Assembly (NCBI GenBank): GCA_903813345.2
Contig: CAIIXF020000001.1
Location: 12,543,915-12,605,914 of the forward strand
From: Owenia fusiformis
Lineage: Eukaryota > Annelida > Polychaeta > Sabellida > Oweniidae
Length of the DNA: 62,000 nt
Direction: 5' to 3'
In this document: in pieces, positions 27,901-36,644 of the stretch
Position numbering within the stretch: the first letter of the stretch is position 1
How the letters are laid out: every line of letters begins with the position of its first letter
Translations under genes and position numbers: made by a program
The notes under the pieces: model-generated
What the model was told of the DNA's origin: nothing
Seen by the model: only the letters and a program-made list of their open reading frames with translations
The model's database searches: none

Positions 27901-30900
27901 AAGTGTCAGTTTGATCCTGTAACTAAGGATGGAAGGAATTATGATCGATGCAGATTGTGGCTAAGTATGTCTCCAGGGTCAGGGTTCCGAGGCCTTTTTT
28001 TGTAGAGGGGATCAGCTCTCGTTTAGTCCCTAGTTGTTGATATGTAGCTTTATTGACTATATAAATCAAACAACCCCAAGAATCTACTTTTATTCGTTTT
28101 TGTGTTGATTTGTCTCTGTGGTTATGAGATTCCAAATGGTTTTATTGGAAGGCCTAGATATTTAAGAATCAAGGTAAAAATAATCAATATGGAAATTACA
28201 TTTCATTATTGACAGTTGCATTTAAAACTATGAAAACCTTTTAAATTCTACCTATGGGAACCAAGTATCAAAGCATTGTCTATCAAAAAGAGGCCGGGTT
28301 CTTATAGTTAGAAACCTCTAGAAATGAAGCAGCTTTTAGTGCCTCTTTGTGAATTTATTGGTATTCTTAGGTAATATTCCGTTATAATTCTGACAAAGAC
28401 CATAAAGATGATATCTTCAATGCCATATCCTCCCGACTAAATGTATCCCTGATATTACCATGGTAACCATGAACAAAATCCCCACCAAACAAACACCATG
28501 ACATCAAAAATGTTATTGCCATACCTTATGAACATTATTCAACCACGATCAAGTTACTTCATATTTTAGCTAGCAATTTCCTGATATTGGCTTCATCAGC
28601 GCATGGACGCATAGAACGCTCTCTTGCTTAATAAACTGTGTAATCAAAGCAAAAGTGTAAATATGAATAAATTCTAGTTGCCGCAGAAGAGTGGGAACAC
28701 GCTACTACAGTCTGGTACTCTATATCCTTGAGATAGTAATTTGATTCTGTGACACGAATTTGCATGTAAATATAAATTGCTGTATGATATTTGTTTCTTT
28801 TTCAGAATTATTAAAGTAGAACGCGTATGCTGCAACAGCATAAGATTTCGTCAACTACTTACAAAAGAGGGAAGAGATACAATATGGCCACATTTCAATA
28901 CTGTAAATTACAATAACCCTAAAAACTGATGTGAAGTTAGGAAAATATATTTGACTTAAAACTTACACAAGAAATCAATCAAAAATGGATAAAAACAAGT
29001 ATATCTAAACTGGGTTCTTAAACGCATCTAAAAGTTTTGAACTGAGCTGAAGCCTATGACAACACAATGCTATGCCCTGCAGCATGTTTCTGCCCAATAG
29101 AGGGCACTGAAGTCATCACTAACTGCAGTAATAAGGGCCTGGCTACAGTACCAACCATGATTGACACAAATACAACAATTCTGTAAGTATAGTTAAACAC
29201 CATTGTGGGATACAGTCTCTGTTCCTTGGAATAGAGAGCTTTAGATAAAGAGAAAATCAGAATAGAAAAACATATCTCTAAGAAGAGCATACACACTGCT
29301 GTAATCAGGAAGACTTTTATCCTGGCTTTTTAATGTTTTAATTTACAAATACTGAAGAGCTCATTCAAATAAAATATAACAACTTAGCTTCCAATTATAT
29401 AAAGTGTATTTTCCACTAATTGAAATGTATTGTTTTTTTAATTTAGAGCCCAAGGTGATTAAATTGTACAGAGATTGAAATATATATTATTTAGAATTGA
29501 AATGTAAATATTACGGATCGAATTTGTCTGTTCAAGGTAAAGCAAAAATGGTTAAGTGTAAAATGTAAAAATAAGTATAATTTTAATTAATTATGATAAA
29601 ATGAGAGTATTCAATGTATAAAACAATGATATACTTAAATAACATGAATGACTTTGCAAAAGAGATATGGCATTTTCCATTGAAGTAGGCTCTTATACCA
29701 AATCAATAGATCATTTAATTTTTAGTTCAAACACTCAAGTATATCAGAAAATCACTATACAATATTTCATCAATCTCTTTTTTGAAAATAATATATTAGA
29801 TATTCTTAATCTGACGGCAGTATCACATATGATAGAAAGTAATTACACTTTGTAAACAATATACATTTTGAGCATGACTTATTGAGGTTTAAAAGCTATT
29901 ACACTTTGACAAATAGCTTGCTTTGGTACATGCATTATTCAGACCTAATTCATCTGCACTCAAAATAAATAACAAACCAGAATTGAATAATGAATGTTTC
30001 ACAATAATGAAGATCTACCTTTGATCAGATAAAAATGATGCCATGAGATTGTAATTTTTTATTATCGTAAGCCGTGACTTTATTAGTTTCTCCGCAAATC
30101 TTATGAACTAAATTATAGTATCTCAAAAGAAGATTACAATCTAAAATTTCAATAGAGCATGGCTCGTATCTAATAATCTGCTCACAGCATGTATATTTAC
30201 AATTTTATTAATCAATGGGAGTCATGATTCAGCTCATATTCATTTGACACAATAGGAAAAAAAAGTTTATTCTACGTACTAAGATTCAATGAGGCAGCTA
30301 CAAATAGAATTTTTGTTTAGTGCTTCCTTCATGGTTATTCTTAACCTCATTGGTAAAACATTCCATCCATTTTTTCAGAAACGCTTTCACGGATGTTGAC
30401 CCTTTGAATTGCCTATGGACTTCGAGACTGGATTTTATCTATCCCACATCATTTGAGACTGAATACTCTATCTTTTATGAGTACTAGTATCTACAACTAT
30501 TTTTGATGTTATGAGTATTCTCTATCAATTTTTTCAATTTTTCTTCAACATGTATTGTAATGACTTCAGTATGAATGAAATGTCCCTTGGTGTTCTGGTC
30601 CTGGATTGTGATATTGGTTCTCGATTGGAGGAGGGAGGGGGATGTTAGACATTGTTTCTTTTCATGTTAGATCATGGTTTTGGGATATATAGGGTCTACT
30701 TTTCTTATGACAGATTTACACTTACAGTTTGCTTTTCTTGTTGGGTTTCTTTAAAGTTTTTAGTCACCCTTCCCTTTGGCATTTGTGCTTATATATTCTA
30801 TTTTTAACAATTTCTGCATTTTTGGAATCAAAACATCAAATTAAAACTCTAGCCACATGGTTCGAATTTTACAAAATATTTCCCATTAACTGACAAGTAA

Positions 30901-33900
30901 AGCCCATATAGAATATTAGCTATTCCACAGTTAATGAAATATGTTGATTTTACGATAATGGAAAATCTGATTCAATGCTTAATGCACCATTAGTTATGAG
31001 ATAATTGGACTGCTACTCTTCAGAGCATGCCCAAAGAGAGGTTACATAAACTTTAATACCACGTATGATGTAAAATCAATGAAACAATAGATATTCTGAA
31101 TTCAAATAAGCAATCACGCTAACAACAACTTCCTTGTGTAATAAACTAGGTTCTATTATTAACGACTATTAATAAAACTGAATGACTGATTCTAATCACA
31201 AAAGAAATATGATATTTCATGACCAGGAGAAATATGATATTTCATGACCAGGAGAATGTGCTTAAAATACAAATCCCTGATTGAAAAGTGAAGATAAAGT
31301 GACAATAATATGACAATGTGATACCTTTATCATATACATTCCAATTAATGAATGACTCTATCACAAGTATATGGGAATATGTCCCAGAAAATAGCAATAC
31401 TATTAATGGTAGATAAAAGAAATTCTTTGTTTGACACCAATGCAAATTTTGAATGGATAAATATCCATGATTGTTTTTTCAATTTTTTAGAGTTCTAAGT
31501 AAAAATCAACATTCTAAAATTGGTTAAATGTTTACATAATTCTCATTTTGAAGTGAATAATTTGATATAAAAGAAACAATTTAGTCCTTTCTAGCTTATA
31601 AGAATCCCTTTTTATCTTAAGTTTTTTTAAACTCTTCCTTGAAATAGTAGAGGCTATAACCCACTATGAGTTCAGTGTCATTTAATCAAAACTATGGAGA
31701 GAAATTAAATATGAAAAAATTGATAACATTTCTATGTTTTGCAGTGATTTGAGTGGGAATAATTTGGAGACATTGGGTACATCCTTAGATGACATCACAA
31801 GTCTAGTATCCCTGGATGTACGCAGAAATCCACTATTAAACAACCTGCCGAATATTTACCATCTGAACAACCTCAACGCCATCTATACTGACTATGGTGC
31901 CTCCTGCTGTATTTTAGAAATGACAATAAAAGCATTAAAAGGCGAGTATGATATGTGTGATATAGAGGTTATCAGACGCCCATTTGGAAATAATTCTATT
32001 CTTGATGAGTCAGGTTATAGTACTTCTTGTTACATATAACCAGTTTGTCAAGTCTGGCCAAATAACTTGGCAAAATGTCCAAGAAGTTGTATTTTTCTCC
32101 ATGGCTTGCAAGTACCTACCTTTATTGTATCAGTCATAAAAAGTAAAGAAATAAAACACGAGACAATAGGATATAAAGGTCAGATGTATCTTACCGCAAT
32201 AAAACCTAGACCCATAAAGTCATTTAACTAATTCGCTACAATTTTAATAAAGCTGATAAATCCTCATACAACTTCAGCTGAATGTCTTCTTATTCTAGAA
32301 TTGTTAGATGTAGAATGAGTTCATAGACATAAATAACTACTTCATTCTACAGATCTACTCTTTACTCTCAGAAATCATCTCTAAATTACATATAATGATA
32401 CAATAAAACGTGAATGCTTAAAGAATGCTGCGGTAAAAATGACCCATTCATTCTTAGACTATTGATTCTAACAGGAAAGATCATTTTTCACCTTACCTAA
32501 GGTAAACTAGACTTTCCAAGAAAAAGGTGAAGCTAATGTTGAGGTAAAAGTACAATTCTGTGTGGCAAACATGTTGTTATGATGCCATGTGAACGTAAAG
32601 GTTAAAAACAGTTCAAGTTGTCCTTTTTCATATTGAAAAACTATTCTTGTAATACTACTCTAACCCTTAATATTTGAATCGCACTAAATAATAGAAGAAT
32701 CAACATTGTCTCAAGTGTAATTCTTTATCTCCCATTGTAATGAATATAGCATATTCAATTCAAAGAAAAAAAAGATATTAACATGCAGAATGTCACCATC
32801 TGCCATTTGTTGGACACCCAACGCTAAACCTAAACAACAACTGCCAAACATCATCTACAAAAAGGCTGAAGACCATAACAATATGGGCAGAGAAATTCAA
32901 TGAACACTTATTTTTCAAATGACATCCAAAATCATTTTCAATCTCATTTTCATACATATTCTTACAGGTATAAATGGGCAACAATGGGCCAAAGAGATCT
33001 GTAAAGCCACTGATCCTTATAGTAAAGGGGAGTGCAGGGAACACCTGTTAGATGTTGGCACCATTGGTCTGTATGGTTTAGTGATCATCATTTCCATCAT
33101 TCTAAACACTTGGGTAAGTGAGCTGAGACATGCCAACATATATGTCTTCTTATCAAATAATTAAATATTAAAATATATGTTGATACTGATAATCTTCTAC
33201 AAAACAGACTTAAAGATTATAAGGAATAAAGATTTGGCATATAAAAAACATTGATTGAAGAGCCTTTTGAAAGTTGTTTTCTAAATAGAGTGAGTTCCAT
33301 CACAGATGAGTATCCTAGACTGTGATAATAAAACTTGAATGCTGGGGGACATTGTTTCTTTTCACATTGGATTATGATTTGGAATAGTTGGGGTTTGTTT
33401 CCTTATGACTGGTGTAGACTTAAATGTTTGCTTTTGCTTGCTGGGTTCCGTAACAATTTCAGTGCTTTCCCAGTGGCCCTTGTGCACACATATCTATGTT
33501 TTGTATATTTTACCTGCAGGTTGCATTTGTGATCTATGGTATCAGAGAGAGGAGGGCAGACCCTGCCACATTCATCCTGGGCCAGTTCCCATTCTCCAAC
33601 CTACTGATGACCATCTATGCCACCACTATGTTCATCCACAGTATCATGTACTATGGCAATTATCACCACCACATAGACCACTGGCTCAACAACAGCCTTT
33701 GTACATTCATAGGCTACTTATTTATCACATCAAACTTAATGTCGACGTTTGTGTACTTTTTGATCATACTGGACATGTTTTTGAAGATTGCCTTCCCGTT
33801 ATATGAGCACCGGCACCTGACTGGGAAGAACTTGTACATAGCTGTAGGAATGTCTTGGGTCTTGGCACTAGGTATAGCTAGTATGCCACTCATGGGACTG

Positions 33901-36123
33901 GCTGAGTACAATGCCATCAGTATGTGCATCCCTATATATGCAGGCCGTCAACTAGGGATCAAAGACAACGACTACGTAGCATTCCATGTGGCTGTGATAT
34001 GCACAGCATTTGTATTAATAGTACTTCTGCTTGTTTTGATGCTACGTTCTGTTAAACGTAGCCAGACATCTCAGACGATCTCATCGGAGAATCAGAAACT
34101 GAGCCGTAATGTTACATACCTTATAACAGGGTATATCATCCTCTGGTGTACGATTATAACATGTATGATTATGAGTGTTATCGGAGGAGGGACTGGTTAC
34201 ACAGGGAGGGTGGCATTCTCCAGGGTCTGTGTTTTCGATACATTTACTAATGTGTTCCTGTATATTGCAACCAAGAAACAGTTTAAAGTGGACAGTAAAA
34301 AGTTATGCAATCAGTTGAGTCAGATATGTGGCTACAGATCACGCAAGGTTGCCCCTGGACATAATATGACTATCATTACAATAACGGCATCTACTCCACA
34401 GCATCACAACCCTACTGCGGGTACTAATAAAAATGCAAATTCATGAGGACTTTACCCTTTCGTGTCTCTGATCAGAGTTCTATTAAAAAGAAACATTTGG
34501 GTGTTTTGTAAAGGTGACACAGACCTATTTCAATATGGTGGACAATAAAGTAACATTTTCATTTCATCAAGTGGAGTAATGCTTGTAGGATAATTTTGAC
34601 TCCAGTTTTTTGAAGGCAAAATTAAAATAGGTCATAAGAGATTTGACAATTTGAGCAAATCATGGCTTCTACTCCATTGAAAGAGTTCACCTTATTAAAA
34701 TGGTACAACATTACATTTTTACCCCAGAACCTGAAAGACGTGGCTAGACACTGTAAAGTCAACATGGTATATCAATAAACTATTATACAGTATTACAGAA
34801 AGCAGTTAAAATTGACTTTTTGGTTGATGATATCCATATTCTGAGATTTATAACATATTCCCTTTTATATTCAAGAGTGTAAAGTGGATTAATGGAATAA
34901 TTTTTCTCTGATCAGGTATTAACCTTAAGTAAAACCAACCATGTTTACTATAATAAGTAATAATTACCTTCATAATGTGGGTGGTACCATAGAAACTGAA
35001 CAACAAAGATAGAAATAATAGTACTTCAGCGACCATCAACTTACGCTGTATACATATTTGTGTAAAACGGATGTCCGTTAACCGCTATCGAACAAAATTA
35101 GCCCTAATCTATATCTTTATATATACCTCGATATGCTTCAATTACATAATGATTTTCAGAGATGAGAGAGTATATACATTAAAAGCCACTATGGGAATGA
35201 AAGAAAAACAATGGTTATAGGGCACTATTAGTAGCCACAATATTACAATACAACACTGACCTATGAGGATTTTATAAGATAAATATCTGCCAGTCTATGG
35301 TTGGAGACATACATGTAATGTGCTGATGGTGGAAACATTGATTCATATTCTTTGTCTCCGTGGACAAACAGTAACTTCCAGTCAGGTACATTAGCAGTTT
35401 CTTACAACACTCACTTAGACTAAGAAATCAATAAAATGGAAAAAATAATTAACTCTTATGAATTGGGATATCAAATGTCCAATTTTCTTCCTAAAATTAA
35501 AATGGAAATAAAATATTTATCAAGTATAGAGATTTTGTTTTGTTGACATTATGCGTTCTTTGCTTCTTGTTGTAAACTTTAATTTGTTAATTAATATGAT
35601 GAATTTAATGAAGCAAACATGGAGTAAAAGGTGTTTCTAAAAGCACATAAAGTGCAGAATAATTTTATCATATTCTATATGAAATGAAAATGAATAAGAA
35701 CAAACAGCTAGGGAAACCTAGCACAGTAGTGCCATCTTTTTTTCTATATTGTAGAAAAAAAAATCATGTCATCAAATTCATTGAAAAAGAAGTCAACTTC
35801 AGAAAAGCACTCAACTGTCGTCCAAGCAACTCATAGTATTCAACTTACAGAGAAATTCAACAAAGTATTTGAATTACAGAAATGATTGGATAACATACAA
35901 GTTTTGTATGTTAAAATACTGTCATTAAATTACTGTTTCATATGTAATTTGAAATCTCATGCTTACCTTGTGGATATAGGAAAGGGTCTCTCTTCTTCAT
36001 GGCTCGACTTGTCCACCAAATAATTATTCCTGAGACAAGGTCTACCCCACTGTCAATGACACTAGATATGATAGCAAGAGAACCCGACAAACCAGCAGCA
36101 ATTGCTTTTCCAATAAACAATGT
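6970..36123 (-). CDS. Mn/Fe-type cation diffusion facilitator (MTP-like), C-terminal exons
   Basis: Six coding exons on the minus strand: 36123-35967, 17814-17644, 16000-15878, 15499-15413, 15088-14966 and 7151-6970 (stop 6972-6970). All internal boundaries are GT-AG and all introns within the model are phase 1; the first visible exon begins in phase 0, so 5' exons are missing. The joined frame gives 280 residues. Motifs match the Mn-CDF branch: [13 protein letters not shown] in TM2 (DxxxD), [13 protein letters not shown] before TM3, [13 protein letters not shown] in TM5 (DxxxD), [13 protein letters not shown] before TM6, then the cytosolic domain with [36 protein letters not shown] and [13 protein letters not shown]. 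The family exports divalent metals, mainly Mn or Fe, from cytosol into organelles or outside by proton antiport. The DxxxD pair, rather than the HxxxD or NxxxD of Zn-type SLC30 proteins, argues for Mn. The 18.1-kb second intron contains the LGR gene on the other strand; the last intron contains a transposon and the 90-bp array. Confidence 0.88.
7291..7888 (+). repeat. Left terminal inverted repeat
   Basis: Inverse partner of 11150-11743. Shared landmarks are the outer end TCCTGTCCCTAGCC, 'agatggcgccac' or its inverse, 'ggtggcgcttctg' or its inverse, and the inner end ATGATGTAACAAGTA. Confidence 0.9.
8745..9060. repeat. GGCGGCCATTTT-type repeat inside the element
   Basis: Two to three units of the family also found at 1741-2900, here in the opposite orientation ('agcgattttgttcatatttg' followed by 'aaaatggccgccatttt'). 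Confidence 0.7.
9136..9745. repeat. ~164-bp tandem repeat, about 3.7 copies
   Basis: The words 'agaactgattagtttt' (9359, 9522, 9686), 'ggtggccattttggat' and 'ggtttccagccaaac' recur at about 163-164 bases. Two 96-residue reading frames run through it but are repeats of each other and have no other sign of coding. Confidence 0.8.
9963..10583 (+). CDS. Transposon-borne protein fragment with Cys-rich C-terminus
   Basis: The frame is open from just after a stop at 9960-9962 to the stop at 10581-10583 (206 residues) and has no obvious ATG at its start, so it is a 3' exon or a truncated copy. It reads near the start [19 protein letters not shown], then PAALK, resembling a 'HALTGCDTTSxxGTK' motif that I recall from unnamed repeat-encoded proteins of many marine invertebrates. 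The last 70 residues contain C.C..C.....C.C.......C...C.C, probably metal binding ([17 protein letters not shown]). It lies inside the 7291-11743 element, same strand as the left repeat, and is the only sizeable coding capacity there. Function unknown; a nuclease-like role is only speculation. Confidence 0.6.
   Translation, partial: VDENISKALPAIHFLTGSDVTSKVGTKPAALKVKPEYIQGLATFGENLSDENCSKAEVFLVQVLKSGSKCMTMNKFRNWMYHHSKSAQISSLPPTSHLLTDHIKRAHLATYQVQHVLDEEAVTLDPLQYGYMKDPTNDSLIPKQDIRIWPEDLIKQCTCKTCSQASCGCKQSGQHCISFCKCTSLQTNKCKNPFLKESELLEAMLN
11150..11743 (-). repeat. Right terminal inverted repeat
   Basis: Inverse copy of 7291-7888; ends GGGACAGGA at 11743. The inner boundary is where 'tacttgttacatcat' stops matching the left arm. 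Confidence 0.9.
11858..14965 (-). repeat. 90-bp minisatellite derived from a transporter exon end
   Basis: About 34 head-to-tail units of 90 bp, with a few truncated ones (for example near 12870, 13100, 14270 and 14380). Read on the minus strand each unit is GTAGAGGTAGATAAAGTC, then AGGGCATATCATTTTG, then the start of an intron and 'gtgaaggga'. This equals the last 36 or so bases of the transporter exon ending at 14966 (residues [12 protein letters not shown]) plus about 54 bases of the following intron, including the donor. Most units read TTTTGGGAAG, with the GT lost; some keep TTTTGGTAAG (for example near 13570, 13750, 14190 and 14605). Because 90 is a multiple of 3, long minus-strand frames cross several units. 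They are by-products of the repeat, not separate genes. Confidence 0.92.
16001..17643. other. Transporter intron, nothing recognised
   Basis: AT-rich intron between exons 17814-17644 and 16000-15878. No further exon, repeat or hairpin was recognised. Confidence 0.5.
17880..19160. repeat. 44-bp minisatellite
   Basis: From about 18090 to 19160 there are about 24 units of 44 bp built as ATCACATATATGCCTTAATA then GCATCAAACTTATGACTACA then TAGT. Variants (CCTTAATA or CCTCAATA; ATTTTATG) come in blocks, and the block order appears twice, which suggests a larger-scale duplication of several units. The flank 17880-18090 holds degenerate shorter words such as 'attctatagcatcac' from which the array may have grown. 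It lies in the transporter's large second intron. Confidence 0.9.
19161..22876. other. Intron DNA with two MITE copies
   Basis: Part of the large transporter intron. MITE copies of the GTCACCACC family lie at about 19481-19640 (with an expanded 'gaacaccaaccgccgaatgct' type interior) and 21257-21378. No exon was recognised on either strand. Confidence 0.5.
22877..23090. promoter_or_regulatory. Cluster of CRE-like, E-box and CCAAT motifs
   Basis: In about 210 bases of otherwise AT-rich sequence there are two CACGTG E-boxes (22877-22882 and 23031-23036), three ACGTCA half-CRE sites (22890, 22940, 23071), one GCGTCA (23002), and ATTGG/CCAAT boxes around 22918, 23065 and 23080. Such a mixture is typical of promoters or enhancers. 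It could serve the nested plus-strand LGR gene or be an intronic enhancer of the transporter. This is motif reading only. Confidence 0.35.
23091..25744. other. Intron DNA, nothing coding recognised
   Basis: AT-rich. A short 'gatggacagacagatgaacagac' type run at about 24380-24425 resembles the ends of other repeats in the window. No exon recognised. Confidence 0.45.
25745..27270. repeat. GGCGGCCATTTT repeat block, two unit types
   Basis: From 25745 to about 26425 there are five units of about 145 bp containing AAAATGGCGGCCATTTTG, 'agagctcctttgtccctagg' and 'tatttgagttatcaaagatt'. From about 26430 to 26830 a second unit type of about 130 bp repeats 'agaacttgatatcctctatc' and 'aaaatggccaccagaaaaca'. 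The first type returns at 26940-27180 and ends in GGACTGACGGACGG and 'ccctcggtcttcgtttg'. Probably one composite or nested repeat family. Confidence 0.8.
27295..27379 (+). mobile_element. Truncated GTCACCACC-type MITE
   Basis: Contains AAGGCATTAACATGCAAAAT, then GTCACCACCTGCCA, and ends GTAGTGACATAAAA; the middle is shortened compared with 5449-5566. It follows directly on the end of the repeat block. Confidence 0.65.
27380..31744. other. Intron DNA; upstream of recognised LGR exons
   Basis: Upstream LRR exons of the LGR gene would be expected here or further left, but none could be identified with confidence. A plus-strand stretch at about 29745-29836 translates to something LRR-like ([11 protein letters not shown]) behind a possible acceptor, but its length and phase do not fit. 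A minus-strand open frame at 29296-29054 (80 residues, two hydrophobic segments, [19 protein letters not shown]) looks somewhat protein-like but has no clear splice sites. Confidence 0.35.
31745..34446 (+). CDS. LRR-containing rhodopsin-type GPCR (LGR/relaxin-receptor-like), 3' exons
   Basis: Three exons: 31745-32013, 32968-33113 and 33520-34446 (stop 34444-34446), in frame across both junctions; total 447 residues. The first exon carries the last leucine-rich repeats ([32 protein letters not shown]) and a hinge with [12 protein letters not shown], the double cysteine usual in LGR hinges. The second encodes an extracellular stretch with two cysteines and most of TM1. The third starts at the end of TM1 and holds TM2 to TM7; LGR-like features are [14 protein letters not shown] in TM2, a conserved LCTFIGYLF at TM3, [10 protein letters not shown] in place of DRY, and a TM7 with [16 protein letters not shown], close to NPFLY. 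The tail is about 50 residues. The donor at 32013 (GTTATA) is weak but is the phase-compatible one. Ligand unknown. The gene lies inside a transporter intron on the opposite strand; 5' LRR and signal exons were not found. Confidence 0.75.
32775..32890 (+). mobile_element. GTCACC-type MITE copy in LGR intron
   Basis: ATTAACATGCAGAATGTCAC, then CATCTGCCATTTGTTGGACA, a CCAACGCTAAACC interior, and AAGACCATAACAATATG; the terminal hairpin is missing or truncated. Confidence 0.6.
34447..35966. other. Intron DNA, 3' flank of LGR gene
   Basis: Between the LGR stop codon and the first visible transporter exon. An AATAAA hexamer near 34545 could serve as LGR polyadenylation signal. No other feature recognised. 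Confidence 0.45.
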
Positions 36124-36528
36124 CTGAAAATAGAAATGTATTGAAATTGTTAAATGTATGTTAACATTTCTAGGACCAAAAATCAACAAAAATGCAGTTT
36201 TATGATATTCCAAGCATGAACAAACCAAACCAGTTATAGATTTACATTTGAAGAAAATCACTGAAAATTTCCAATCAATCCATCAAGCAGTTTGGGCAGA
36301 CATAAAAAGCCAACATTTGTGTGCTAAAAAGATGAGAAAATTGTACCTTTTTGAGGTACTGTACAATAAAAAAATGAATGCTCATAAAAGACAATAAGTA
36401 AATACAAAATATAGCAACATAACATACATATATTTTCAATTGGTTGTGATTATAATGACACAATTAGTTCTACATATACATGGACATGATACTTTAAAAT
36501 AGATTTATGTTGATGAATACTCTGAAGT

Positions 36529-36644
36529 GGTTAATGTAAGCTTACTCTTCACTTTTTATCAATTTAAATTTATGATACACCATTCATTATTCAAATGTCT
36601 ATGAGCAAAAACACTGAACATATTAATTTAAAATCTATAACAGT
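36529..36644 (+). promoter_or_regulatory. Conserved upstream block of receptor gene A
   Basis: About 115 bases before the ATG are nearly identical to the bases before gene B (41370-41497): 'gaagtggttaat', 'ttactcttcactttttatc', 'caatttaaatttatgatac', 'cattattcaaatgtctatga'. Either it is a shared promoter and 5' UTR under constraint or simply a recent duplication; the introns are less alike, which favours constraint. A TATA-like word is present but not decisive. Confidence 0.45.

Noticed and set aside
29745-29836. Possible LRR exon upstream of the LGR gene ([11 protein letters not shown])
   Set aside because: Matches an LxLxxNxLxxL spacing, but length is not a 72-base LRR exon and the end phase does not fit the exon at 31745.
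31897-31960. Donor at the GAGTATG word near 31943 as end of the first LGR exon
   Set aside because: It would leave phase 2, incompatible with the phase 1 acceptor at 32968; the weaker GTTATA donor at 32014 fits the frame.
33405-33806. 133-residue plus-strand frame overlapping the LGR exon
   Set aside because: Out-of-frame shadow of the GPCR exon, which has clear TM segments in the other frame.
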